Source: Mucilaginibacter rubeus
GTDB lineage: Bacteria > Bacteroidota > Bacteroidia > Sphingobacteriales > Sphingobacteriaceae
NCBI RefSeq assembly: GCF_003286415.2
Contig: NZ_CP043450.1
Span: forward strand, 744,001-808,000
Reading direction: 5' to 3'
Length of the DNA: 64,000 nucleotides
Part shown: positions 27,397-36,075 of the stretch, piece after piece
How the letters are laid out: every line of letters begins with the position of its first letter
Numbering within the stretch: the stretch's first letter is position 1
Notes under the pieces: generated by a model
The model's input: the letters and a program-made list of their open reading frames with translations, nothing else
Told to the model about the DNA's origin: nothing
Databases searched by the model: none
Program-made: the position numbers and the translations under genes

Positions 27397-28206
27397 ATGG
27401 AAACAAATATTACCCCTTTAACCAAGCTGGAACAAACCCTGCATGACCTGGCGCAACATAAAAACAGCGCCAGGCTGGTGTGGTTTGATTATCAGAATGA
27501 GAAACGCCTGCTTGAACAAGGCCTCATTTCACAATTGACATTTGATCAATATAAAGAAAGGATTAGCCAAAAAATAACGTCATTAATTAACGAACCGATA
27601 TTGTCTCCTGACGATGGGGATGAAAAAGCATCAGTATTTTTGTCATATAATCATGCCGACCAACGCCTTGCTTTTCGTATCCAGGAGGAACTTGGCAAAT
27701 ACAAAGTAGGCACCAGGATAGATGTTAATATTGTTACCATTGGCCAGTCGATCAAAGATTTTATCATAAACCAGACAAAGGAAAATACCGCGGTAATGTG
27801 GCTGGTATCCGAACATAGCGTTAAATCATATTGGGTTAATTTCGAAGCGTCGATGATGGATTATGCCGAAATGCTGCTCAATAAACATTTTATACCTGTG
27901 TGCAGAAACACATTCTTTACAGATAATCAATTTCATGACGATACATACGAGGAGATAACGAAAAAAATACATGAAATAGAGGCTAAGATAGCAGAGAGCC
28001 ACAAAAAAGGAATGAATTCGCAGTTATGGGATACCAGTAGGCTGGAACTGTTAAATGTTCAGAGACAGTTGGGAACAGTATTAAGTAACCTGAAATCAAA
28101 TAGGGTTTACCCAATAAGCGACGAATACTTTAGCAACACTATCAAAAAAATTGCTGAGCAGCTTATCGTTATGCAGCAAAATAAAAAAACAAATAAATAT
28201 CCTTAA
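27397..28206 (+). CDS. TIR-domain protein
   Basis: A 269-residue cytosolic protein, last gene of the caspase operon (22 bases after the SPFH-repeat gene). Residues 77-190 are a TIR domain: ASVFLSYNHADQRLAFRIQE opens it, VDVNIVTIGQSI-like sequence forms the BB-loop region, and YWVNFEASMM supplies the conserved Glu150 that acts as the catalytic residue in NAD-cleaving TIR domains. Residues 8-66 form a separate helical module (LEQTLHDLAQ to ITSLINEP) that resembles the small adaptor domains at the front of conflict effectors. The C-terminal 80 residues are helical. Expected activity is NAD degradation or production of a NAD-derived signal. Whether it is the effector or the sensor is unknown. Confidence 0.88.
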   Translation: METNITPLTKLEQTLHDLAQHKNSARLVWFDYQNEKRLLEQGLISQLTFDQYKERISQKITSLINEPILSPDDGDEKASVFLSYNHADQRLAFRIQEELGKYKVGTRIDVNIVTIGQSIKDFIINQTKENTAVMWLVSEHSVKSYWVNFEASMMDYAEMLLNKHFIPVCRNTFFTDNQFHDDTYEEITKKIHEIEAKIAESHKKGMNSQLWDTSRLELLNVQRQLGTVLSNLKSNRVYPISDEYFSNTIKKIAEQLIVMQQNKKTNKYP

Positions 28207-28534
28207 CAGATTTTTTGTGATTGAAATATTTTATTACATCGAAGCCAATAGCTGGATGTATGTTTTCAAATCTTTTGCTTTTTTATAACTGCTAATTTAT
28301 TACTTGTACTTTAGCTATCCTTCAGGATTTTCGAAAAAATACCCGTTTCAATCAGTTCTGAAGGTAAGTGTCTACAGTTTGTGGCAACTCTGACGTAAGT
28401 ACAACAAGGCATTTTAAAGCCCGGCGTTAAAAAGTTAACTATAGAAAAGATATTAGGACATTTTTCTGTAAAAACGCTTTTCGTAATATAGCCGATAACG
28501 AGGTGTAATGTAATTTTACAGGATAATCAATAAA
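28207..28534. other. 328-bp intergenic region without a recognisable gene
   Basis: AT-rich sequence between the TIR gene and the metal regulator. It must contain the end of the first operon and the promoter of the second. No strong hairpin, repeat or RNA gene was recognised. Confidence 0.6.
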
Positions 28535-29098
28535 ATGGTACTCCATATTAAAAACATGGTTTGTGAGCGGTGTATTATGACCATCCGCCCGCAACTGGAA
28601 AACTTAGGATATAAGGTAAAACGAATCGTTTTAGGCCAGGCAGAAATTGCGCCTGATCCCGATACAGAGCAATTACTAAAAATAGCCGGCGCTTTGAAAG
28701 CGCTGGGGTTTGACTTACTTGATAAAGAAGCCGATAAAACCGTGGAGGCGGTAAGGAATGTGGTGATTGAATTAGTGCACCATACTGATCTTTCTGACCG
28801 AAAAGTTTCTTTCCCTGAATTACTCACTGCAAGGCTTGAAAAAGACTATAACCAGTTAAGCCGCTTGTTCTCTAACTTACAAGGTATAACTATAGAGAAG
28901 TTTATTATCCAGCAAAAGGTAGAGAAGATCAAAGAATTGCTTGAGTATGGTGAATTAAACCTGAACGAAATTGCTTTTAGGATGGGATACAGCAGCAGCG
29001 CTCATTTGTCTGCACAGTTCAAAAGTATTACGGGGATGTCACCAAGTCGTTTTAAAGTTTCAGATACTGACGGCAGAAAGCCGATAGATAAGATCTGA
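28535..29098 (+). CDS. AraC-type regulator with N-terminal heavy-metal-binding domain
   Basis: A 187-residue protein. Residues 1-65 look like an HMA (heavy-metal-associated) ferredoxin-like domain with the metal-binding pair Cys10/Cys13 in NMVCERCIM. Residues 85-175 form an AraC helix-turn-helix pair: ITIEKFIIQQKVEKIKELL, then LNLNEIAFRMGYSSSAHLSA and FKSITGMSPSRFK. The fusion suggests direct sensing of Cu(I), Ag(I) or a similar thiophilic metal. It is first in the island that encodes a CusA-type pump, so it probably controls those genes. The family is clear; the metal is inferred from the pump. Confidence 0.88.
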   Translation: MVLHIKNMVCERCIMTIRPQLENLGYKVKRIVLGQAEIAPDPDTEQLLKIAGALKALGFDLLDKEADKTVEAVRNVVIELVHHTDLSDRKVSFPELLTARLEKDYNQLSRLFSNLQGITIEKFIIQQKVEKIKELLEYGELNLNEIAFRMGYSSSAHLSAQFKSITGMSPSRFKVSDTDGRKPIDKI

Positions 29099-29193
29099 TT
29101 TTTTTTAAACCTAACAAAGCAAATGACAATAGGATATAAATTAAAAACGGAATTATATAAGAATAGCAATTATAACTTTTCTACTTTAGTATT

Positions 29194-29571
29194 GTGAAAC
29201 GAATAGCGGTCATATTGCTTATCCTGGTTTATTCAGTTTCTGTTTTTGGACTCACCATAAACAGGTTCTATTGCTGCGGTAAGCTGGCAAATATATCACT
29301 GTCCGCTTCTGCCGAGTGCAAAATGGCGCACAAAGACGGCGATTTATCCTGCTGTAAAAATATTAAAACAACCCTCAAGGTAAAGGATAACCATGTTTCA
29401 AGCCGTACGGCTCTCTCCTTCAAAAACACTTTGGCTATCATCGCGCCGGTATTTTTTCTTCCGGTTTCACATCAAAGCGTAACAAAACTTAGCCAGTGTA
29501 CTTATAATAGTCAGGCACCGCCACTTGGGCAGCCACCGCTTTATATCCTTTACGCCACTTATAGAATTTGA
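29194..29571 (+). CDS. HYC_CC_PP family small envelope protein
   Basis: A 125-residue protein with a GTG start at 29194; the signal or anchor segment (residues 1-20) begins immediately. It has the Cys pattern of the HYC_CC_PP family: FYCCGKL (Phe replaces the usual His), an inner ECKM, LSCCKN, and near the end QAPPLGQPPLYIL. The function of the family is not established, but members often lie beside metal efflux genes in Bacteroidota, as here. The paired cysteines could bind copper in the periplasm. Confidence 0.75.
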   Translation: MKRIAVILLILVYSVSVFGLTINRFYCCGKLANISLSASAECKMAHKDGDLSCCKNIKTTLKVKDNHVSSRTALSFKNTLAIIAPVFFLPVSHQSVTKLSQCTYNSQAPPLGQPPLYILYATYRI

Positions 29572-29707
29572 TCTCTTCCGGTATTTCTCTCCGTTTAGCC
29601 TGATCGGCTCTTGCCAATCATCTGTCAGGCATTTCTCTTATTAATCTATTTTTTTAACAGTTTATTGTCAATCTGTAGTTGGCTATGAGCTACCAATATA
29701 TTCAAAA

Positions 29708-30130
29708 ATGAAAACGATCAAATTTTCGGCCGTTTTGGCCATCCTGTTCTTTTTTGCTTCACAAGTTCAGGCAAAGAGTTTTATTACAAAAAGCAGTACT
29801 AAGGATTCACTTATAGCTATCCACAATCCTCGCGTATCCGATTATAAAGTACTCGAAAACGGCCCGGTTATTATTTATGAACGCAGCCGTCCGGGTGATA
29901 AACTCAACCTTTTTAAACCCATTATTACGCATTATTTTAGTGTAAAAGGAACAGATAAAGTTTACCTGCTTACCCTGGAGAATTTAAAAAAGATCTATAA
30001 CAGCGGACCGCATTTTGAAACACTGGATACCCGTTTCAGAACAGATAGCGATTTACTAACTTATGACCGGATACACCGGCAATACAGTGTCAATTACTAC
30101 TTGTCAAAAGCCGATGCTGCTCAACTTTAA
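29708..30130 (+). CDS. Secreted hypothetical protein
   Basis: A 140-residue protein with a clear signal peptide (residues 1-22, ending VQA). The mature part has no cysteines and no motif I recognise; SVKGTDKVYLLTLENLKKIY is its most regular segment. It lies between the HYC_CC_PP gene and the small metal-binding gene, in the same direction, so it is likely part of the metal island and acts in the periplasm. Function unknown. Confidence 0.7.
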   Translation: MKTIKFSAVLAILFFFASQVQAKSFITKSSTKDSLIAIHNPRVSDYKVLENGPVIIYERSRPGDKLNLFKPIITHYFSVKGTDKVYLLTLENLKKIYNSGPHFETLDTRFRTDSDLLTYDRIHRQYSVNYYLSKADAAQL

Positions 30131-30174
30131 AACCTGCAATTAATCATCCAATCAATATATAACAAATCAAACTC

Positions 30175-30426
30175 ATGAAAAAAGCAATGTTAATGGCTGT
30201 CGCCATCCTGTTTTCTGCCACCGGTGTATTTGCAGCCCATAACGGCAAAATGTTACCCGACACAACCAAAAACCAAAAGGCTAAGCCGGTAAAAGTGCAG
30301 TACACCTGTACCATGCACCCTGAGGTGTTATCTGATAAACCCGGCAAATGCCCCAAATGCGGTATGACCCTGGTTAAAAAAGAACCTGCAAAAAAGAAAG
30401 CGGATTCTATGAAAATGAAAATGTAA
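30175..30426 (+). CDS. Small secreted heavy-metal-binding domain protein
   Basis: An 83-residue protein with a signal peptide (1-20, ending VFA). The mature part is essentially one heavy-metal-binding domain: YTCTMHPEVLSDKPGKCPKC then GM, with ligands Cys45, Met47, His48, Cys59, Cys62 and Met64. The tail KKADSMKMKM adds methionines. The same domain appears at the front of both CusB-type adaptors downstream. It probably works as a periplasmic metal chaperone or buffer, like CusF in enterobacteria, though not homologous to it. Confidence 0.88.
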   Translation: MKKAMLMAVAILFSATGVFAAHNGKMLPDTTKNQKAKPVKVQYTCTMHPEVLSDKPGKCPKCGMTLVKKEPAKKKADSMKMKM

Positions 30427-30432
30427 ATAAGC

Positions 30433-30460
30433 TAATCCCGGAGCAATTGCTCCGGGATTA
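30433..30460. terminator. Perfect 28-bp palindrome, hairpin between metal chaperone and pump genes
   Basis: TAATCCCGGAGCAA at 30433-30446 is followed directly by its reverse complement. The RNA would form a very stable hairpin 6 bases after the stop of the small metal-binding gene. No U-run follows on the plus strand, so it may be a processing or attenuation hairpin that lets the small gene be expressed more than the pump. Confidence 0.6.
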
Positions 30461-30472
30461 AAAACTATTGCG

Positions 30473-33400
30473 ATGATTAATCAACTTATTTCCCTGTCTT
30501 TAAAAAACAGGTATATCGTACTGCTGCTTGCTGTTGGCCTCTTTGCCTGGGGAGCCTGGTCAGTTACTCAAAATCCTATTGACGCAATCCCTGACTTGTC
30601 AGACAACCAGGTAATTGTATTTACTGAATGGCCGGGCCGTAGCCCTCAACTTATAGAGGATCAGGTAACCTATCCTTTGGTGAGCAACCTGCAGGGGATT
30701 CCTAAAGTAAAGGCCATTCGCGGTACCTCTATGTTCGGCATGAGTTTCGTGTATATTGTTTTTGAGGATAAAGCTGACGTATACTGGGCCCGCAGCCGTG
30801 TGCTGGAACGCCTTAACTATGCACAGCGCCTGATGCCGCAGAGCGTTACCCCAACATTAGGCCCCGACGGAACAGGTGTAGGCCATGTACTCTGGTATAC
30901 CCTGGATAGCAAAAACATGAACCTTGGCGAGCAGCGTGCGCTTCAGGATTGGTACATTAAGCTTGGCCTGCAAACCGTTCCGGGAGTTAGTGAGGTGGCC
31001 TCCTTCGGTGGTTTCGAAAAACAGTACCAGGTTAATATCGATCCGCACAAACTTACTTATTATCGGATATCTTTATCACAGGTACTCAAATCCATCAAAA
31101 GTAATAACAATGATGTAGGTGGCCGGAAATTTGAAATGAACGGCACCGGCTATATTGTTCGTGGACTGGGCTATATCAAAAATCTTCAGGACGTAGAAAA
31201 CATTGCTGTAGGTACCAACAATACCGTTGCGGTTACCCTTAAAGATATTGCCACAGTACAAATGGGGGGCGATGAACGCCTCGGTATCTTTGATAGAAAT
31301 GGCGATGGCGAGGCGGTAGGGGGGATTGTGGTAATGCGTTATGGCGAGAATGCAGATGAAGTGATCAGCAAGGTGAAGGCTAAGATGGCCGATCTGCAAA
31401 CTGGCCTGCCTGCGGATATAAAATTTCATATCGCATATGATCGCAGCGAACTGATCAAAAATGCTGTAGGTTCGGTGAAGCACACCCTCATCGAGGAGAT
31501 GATCACCGTGTCGCTTATCGTGATCCTGTTTTTGTTTAGCTGGCGCAGCGCGCTAAGCATCATTATCCAGATACCTATTACGGTAGCAGCCAGCTTTATA
31601 TTGCTGAACGCATTCGGCATCAGTTCCAACATCATGTCATTAACTGGGATAGCGCTTGCCATTGGCGTAATTGTCGACAACGGTATTGTGATGGTAGAAA
31701 ATGCGCACCGCAACCTGTCTTTGGCCGGGACGCTTGAGCATACCGACCGCATTAGTATCATTGAGCGGTCTTGTAAACAGGTGGGGCGTGGTGTCTTTTT
31801 TTCAACGCTGATCATTGTTGCTTCTTTTTTACCGGTATTTCTGTTGCACGGGCAGGAAGGCAAGTTATTTGGCCCCCTGGCCTGGACAAAAACATTTATT
31901 CTTGCTATTGATGCTATACTGGCTGTTACACTGGCCCCGGTGCTCATTTCTTTTTTTCTGAAAGGGAAGCTGCGGAGCGACGAGCATAATCCATTGAACC
32001 GGGGATTAGAAAATCTTTACCGCCCTGTGCTTAACTGGTGTATGCGCTGGCGAAAGACAACGCTGGCTGTCAACATTCTGGCGCTGATTGTCAGTATCCC
32101 GCTACTCATCAGTTTAGGAAGCGAGTTTATGCCGCCGTTGGATGAAGGTACCATTCTGTTTATGCCAGTTACGCAACCCGATGTATCAAATGCGCAGGCA
32201 AAACAGTTATTGCAGGTACAGGATAAGATCATAAAAAGTGTTCCGGAGGTGGCCGATGTATTGGGTAAAGCAGGCAGGGCAAGTACAGCAACCGACAACT
32301 CGCCCATTAGCATGACTGAAACTATTGTCCTGCTCAAACCAAAAAATCAATGGAGAAAAGGCGTTACAAAAGCTGATATCATAAACGAACTGAATTCCAA
32401 ATTGCAAATACCGGGTGTGGTAAATGGCTGGACGCAACCTATCATTAACCGGATCAATATGCTGTCAACAGGTATTCGCACGGATGTAGGTCTGAAAATT
32501 TACGGCCAGAACCTTGATACCATTAACACCCTGGCTAACCGCATGAAACAAGCCCTGCAGGATATTGACGGGGTAAAAGATTTATATGTAGATCCCATCA
32601 CCGGCGGTAAGTATCTTGATATACAGGTAAACAAAGCAGCCATAGGGCGTTATGGTTTAAGTGTTGATGATGTGAATGAAGTGGTTGAAAGCGCATTGGG
32701 TGGCATGAACCTGACCACTACGGTTGAAGGTAGGCAGCGTTTCAGCATTAATGCACGGTTGGCACAGGATTATCGCAGCAGCCTGGATGAGATCAAGCGT
32801 ACCCCCTTGCAAACGGCTTCGTTTGGCCCGGTACCCTTATCATCGGTGGCTGATATCAGGTTTGCCGACGGCCCGGCCATGATCCAGTCAGAAAATGCAT
32901 TGCTACGGGGAACGGTTTTATTCAATGTGCGCGGACGTGACCTGGGCAGCACCGTAAAGGAAGCACAAAACAAGTTAAACGCCCTGGTTAAAACGCTGCC
33001 CAAAGGTTATTACATAGAGTGGAGCGGACAATATGAAAACCTGATCCGCGCCGAAGGTACCTTAAAACTGATTTTGCCGGTTGTACTTATTATCATCTTC
33101 GCTTGTCTGTATTTTGCGTTTCATTCCGTTCGTGAAGCTTTCTTTAGCCTCATTTCTATACCTTTTGCCCTCATCGGCGGAGCCTATATGGTTTATTTCT
33201 TTGGCGTGCATTTATCGGTAGCGGTGGCGGTGGGTTTTATTGCATTATTCGGCATCGCCGTGGAAACCGGTATAGTAATGGTGATTTACCTCAACGACGC
33301 TATGCAGCAGTTAGTGGCCTTAAAAGGTAATTCTAAAGAAACCATCACCAGAGAGGATTTGCATGATTATGTAATGAACGGCGCTGTCAAACGTCTGCGG

Positions 33401-33628
33401 CCTAAGCTAATGACCGTTTGTGTTGCTTTGTTCGGCCTGGTGCCCGTGCTCTGGGCAACAGGTACAGGCAGCGATGTTATGCGCCCCATTGTACTGCCAA
33501 TGATTGGCGGTGTGCTTACATCTTCAACGCACATCTTGTTGGTAACCCCGCTTATTTTTTTAATGGTGAAAGAATATGAACTAAAGAAACACGGTAAGCT
33601 GGATATACTGGAAGCAAAAGAACAATAA
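30473..33628 (+). CDS. cusA: CusA-type copper/silver RND efflux permease
   Basis: A 1051-residue inner-membrane proton-driven exporter of the heavy-metal RND class, of normal length. NPIDAIPDLSDNQVIV and the TM4 segment IGVIVDNGIVMVEN with Asp402 (proton relay) are typical. The three methionines that bind Cu(I)/Ag(I) in E. coli CusA are all present: Met564 in LFMPVTQP, Met614 in PISMTETIVLLKP and Met663 in NRINMLSTGI. This favours monovalent copper or silver over zinc or cobalt. The outer-membrane factor gene follows after 1 base, then two adaptors. Confidence 0.95.
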   Translation: MINQLISLSLKNRYIVLLLAVGLFAWGAWSVTQNPIDAIPDLSDNQVIVFTEWPGRSPQLIEDQVTYPLVSNLQGIPKVKAIRGTSMFGMSFVYIVFEDKADVYWARSRVLERLNYAQRLMPQSVTPTLGPDGTGVGHVLWYTLDSKNMNLGEQRALQDWYIKLGLQTVPGVSEVASFGGFEKQYQVNIDPHKLTYYRISLSQVLKSIKSNNNDVGGRKFEMNGTGYIVRGLGYIKNLQDVENIAVGTNNTVAVTLKDIATVQMGGDERLGIFDRNGDGEAVGGIVVMRYGENADEVISKVKAKMADLQTGLPADIKFHIAYDRSELIKNAVGSVKHTLIEEMITVSLIVILFLFSWRSALSIIIQIPITVAASFILLNAFGISSNIMSLTGIALAIGVIVDNGIVMVENAHRNLSLAGTLEHTDRISIIERSCKQVGRGVFFSTLIIVASFLPVFLLHGQEGKLFGPLAWTKTFILAIDAILAVTLAPVLISFFLKGKLRSDEHNPLNRGLENLYRPVLNWCMRWRKTTLAVNILALIVSIPLLISLGSEFMPPLDEGTILFMPVTQPDVSNAQAKQLLQVQDKIIKSVPEVADVLGKAGRASTATDNSPISMTETIVLLKPKNQWRKGVTKADIINELNSKLQIPGVVNGWTQPIINRINMLSTGIRTDVGLKIYGQNLDTINTLANRMKQALQDIDGVKDLYVDPITGGKYLDIQVNKAAIGRYGLSVDDVNEVVESALGGMNLTTTVEGRQRFSINARLAQDYRSSLDEIKRTPLQTASFGPVPLSSVADIRFADGPAMIQSENALLRGTVLFNVRGRDLGSTVKEAQNKLNALVKTLPKGYYIEWSGQYENLIRAEGTLKLILPVVLIIIFACLYFAFHSVREAFFSLISIPFALIGGAYMVYFFGVHLSVAVAVGFIALFGIAVETGIVMVIYLNDAMQQLVALKGNSKETITREDLHDYVMNGAVKRLRPKLMTVCVALFGLVPVLWATGTGSDVMRPIVLPMIGGVLTSSTHILLVTPLIFLMVKEYELKKHGKLDILEAKEQ

Positions 33629-33629
33629 A

Positions 33630-34853
33630 ATGAAAACGAAACTATTAATCCTATATATTTTGCTGTCATCCACCGGTATCGTTAAGGCACAGGTAATGCC
33701 TTTAGATAGCGTTCTGTCTAAAATTGGCCGGAATCCAGCGTTGCTGGCTTATGATGCCAAAGCCAGTGCCCAGCAAGCTTATGCTGCCGGGGCGAAAAAC
33801 CTGGATGCACCAAAAATCAGTGCCGGGCAATACCAAACCCCTTATTCACTTCATCCTGACGCGGGTTCATTTATGATACAGGCCGAACAGACTTTTACTA
33901 ACCCGGCCAAGCTTCGTGCTAAGGAAAATTATGAACAGGCATTGTCAAATGTAACGGTGGAAGATAAAAATTATCTTAAAAACCAACTTTGGGCACAGGC
34001 GCGCCAGGCATATTATGAAAGGGTGGTACTGGAAAGGAAGTTAGCCCTCTTGCAAAATACCCGTAAACTGCTTGAGTATGCGCTGAAAGATGCCAATATC
34101 AAGCTTACTTACGGGAAGGAGAAGCTAAGCAACATCTATAAAATAAAGGCGCAGTTGTATGAATTGGATAATACCCGCGAAGAATTGGAAAATGGGGTAG
34201 ACCAGCGAAACATCCTATTAAATACTTTGATGAACCGTGATAAACTGGTTGTTTTTTCTGTAGATACTAATATTGTAATCAAAAATTATGCGGATGCTGC
34301 AAGCGATACTGCGGAATTGGCTAAGGCGCGTAGTGATATCCGAGGCATCGACCAAAGCATCCAGTTACAGCAATTAAATGCCCGGATGGAAGCCAGTAAA
34401 CGTAAGCCCGATTTTGGTTTGCAGGCCGGCCATATGCTTAGTTATGGTGGATATGCTAATCAGTACATCCTGATGGCATCCGTTACCATACCAATTGTGC
34501 CCTGGGCATCAAAAGAGTATAAGGCCAACTTAAAGGGAATCCGTTTTGAAACAGAAGCCCTTCAGCAAAAGCGGCAGGATGTGCTTAACCAGGCAACAGG
34601 CCAACTTGCCTCATTAAAAGTTCAAATCGGCAGTCGGCAAAAGCAGGTTGAAAACTACAACAGGAATATTATCCCTGCATTTCAAAATAGTTACAGGACA
34701 GCCTTACTTGCCTACGATCAAAATACAGGCGACTTAACGACAGTGCTGACCAGTATCAATGACTTGCAGGCAGCACGTATGGCTTTATTAGAACGTTTAC
34801 AGGATTTATTAACCCTACAGGTAGCTTATGAAAAGGAATTGGAAAAGTATTAA
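33630..34853 (+). CDS. Outer-membrane efflux channel, TolC/CusC-like
   Basis: A 407-residue outer-membrane factor with a signal peptide (1-20, ending VKAQ). The mature protein shows the two-fold repeated helical hairpin typical of TolC proteins: ALSNVTVEDKNYLKNQLWAQ with ARQAYYERVVLERKLALLQN in the first half, and LNQATGQLASLKVQIGSRQK with NSYRTALLAYDQ in the second. It would connect the CusA pump to the outside. It starts 1 base after the pump gene and overlaps the next adaptor gene by 26 bases, so translation is coupled. Confidence 0.9.
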   Translation: MKTKLLILYILLSSTGIVKAQVMPLDSVLSKIGRNPALLAYDAKASAQQAYAAGAKNLDAPKISAGQYQTPYSLHPDAGSFMIQAEQTFTNPAKLRAKENYEQALSNVTVEDKNYLKNQLWAQARQAYYERVVLERKLALLQNTRKLLEYALKDANIKLTYGKEKLSNIYKIKAQLYELDNTREELENGVDQRNILLNTLMNRDKLVVFSVDTNIVIKNYADAASDTAELAKARSDIRGIDQSIQLQQLNARMEASKRKPDFGLQAGHMLSYGGYANQYILMASVTIPIVPWASKEYKANLKGIRFETEALQQKRQDVLNQATGQLASLKVQIGSRQKQVENYNRNIIPAFQNSYRTALLAYDQNTGDLTTVLTSINDLQAARMALLERLQDLLTLQVAYEKELEKY

Positions 34854-36075
34854 TACGTTGCTACTGCTTTTGCTGCTGCTTGCCGCTTGTTCGCAAAGTC
34901 CAAAACCCGTTGCAGTTCAGCAGGAACAGCAACAGGAAGATTATACATGCTCCATGCATCCGCAAATACATGAAAATCATCCTGGTAATTGCCCGATTTG
35001 CGGCATGGAGCTGGTTAAAAAAACAGGGCAGTCGGAAAAAAAAGCAAGTGTTAGCCTGCCTATGGTGCTGCAACCTGTAAATAGCTCAGTGATAACAGAT
35101 GTTCAGCTTATATCGCCGGTAGAAAGATCAATTGCAGACACCATTAACGCTGATGGTTATATCAATTTTGATACCCGCACATTTAACAATATTGCCGCAA
35201 GATTTTCAGGCCGCATCGAAAAACTGTATGTGAAATTTGCTTTCCAGAAGATACAACGGGGGCAGCGTATTATGGATATCTACAGCCCTGAAATGGTAAC
35301 GGCCCAGCAGGATTTACTGTTTTTAATTAAACATTCCTCCAGCGAAGAAAGCATGATCAATTCGGCTAAACAAAAATTGCTTTTGTTGGGCATGACACGA
35401 TCGCAGATAGATAATGTGATCAAAACAGGGAAAGCTTACTACGCCTTACCTGTTTATAGTCCTTATGAAGGGCATGTGCATGATGTAGCGCATAGTCAGA
35501 TGCCGGGCGAAAACGATCAGAACCCCGATTTTGCGCAGAATGCCCCACTGGCTGTTAAAGAGGGAATGTATGTAACAACGGGGCAAACTCTGTTTAATGT
35601 GGTTGATCCGCACCGGCTTTGGGCCATACTGAAAATTAAGCCTGCCGATGCCGGTCGTGTGAGGATAGGGCAACCCGTAAACCTTAGCATTCCGGATTTG
35701 AACATGGTTATGGCACAAAAGGTTGGTTTCATTGAGCCGGTATTACAGCCTGGCGATCGTAGCACCAGTGTTCGTGTATACCTGGATAATCACCAGCATG
35801 GTATGAAGGTTGGAAGTTTGGTAAGGGCCTCTATCATGGCGGCCGAAAAAAAAGGTTTGTGGATTGCGCAAACAGCTGTTACAGCGCTTGGCTTAACGCG
35901 TGTTGTTTGGATTAAAGATGGAGTAGTCCTTAAGGTGCGAAAGGTAAAAACCGGTGTTTATGAAAATGGACTTGTACAGATTATCAGCGGACTCGACAAG
36001 CAGGACAAGGTAGCTGCTAACGCACAATATCTTATTGATAGCGATAGCTTTATAAAAATTAACGATCATGATTAA
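34828..36075 (+). CDS. cusB: CusB-type periplasmic adaptor lipoprotein with metal-binding domain (first copy)
   Basis: A 415-residue membrane-fusion protein. The N-terminus is a lipoprotein signal with Cys21 (LLAAC). Residues 38-65 are a heavy-metal-binding domain (YTCSMHPQIHENHPGNCPIC then GMELV; ligands Cys41, Cys55, Cys58). Then come the barrel-sandwich, helical hairpin and beta-barrel of CusB/HlyD adaptors, with INFDTRTFNNIAARFSGRIE marking the first half of the lipoyl fold. It should link CusA to the outer-membrane channel and load metal onto the pump. It overlaps the channel gene by 26 bases and the second adaptor by 8. Confidence 0.92.
   Translation: MKRNWKSINTLLLLLLLLAACSQSPKPVAVQQEQQQEDYTCSMHPQIHENHPGNCPICGMELVKKTGQSEKKASVSLPMVLQPVNSSVITDVQLISPVERSIADTINADGYINFDTRTFNNIAARFSGRIEKLYVKFAFQKIQRGQRIMDIYSPEMVTAQQDLLFLIKHSSSEESMINSAKQKLLLLGMTRSQIDNVIKTGKAYYALPVYSPYEGHVHDVAHSQMPGENDQNPDFAQNAPLAVKEGMYVTTGQTLFNVVDPHRLWAILKIKPADAGRVRIGQPVNLSIPDLNMVMAQKVGFIEPVLQPGDRSTSVRVYLDNHQHGMKVGSLVRASIMAAEKKGLWIAQTAVTALGLTRVVWIKDGVVLKVRKVKTGVYENGLVQIISGLDKQDKVAANAQYLIDSDSFIKINDHD

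Noticed and set aside
26822..27406. Serine-rich minus-strand frame of 194 codons opposite the SPFH-repeat gene
   Set aside because: The Ser/Leu-rich, low-complexity sequence is the mirror of charged coiled-coil codons on the plus strand and not a gene.
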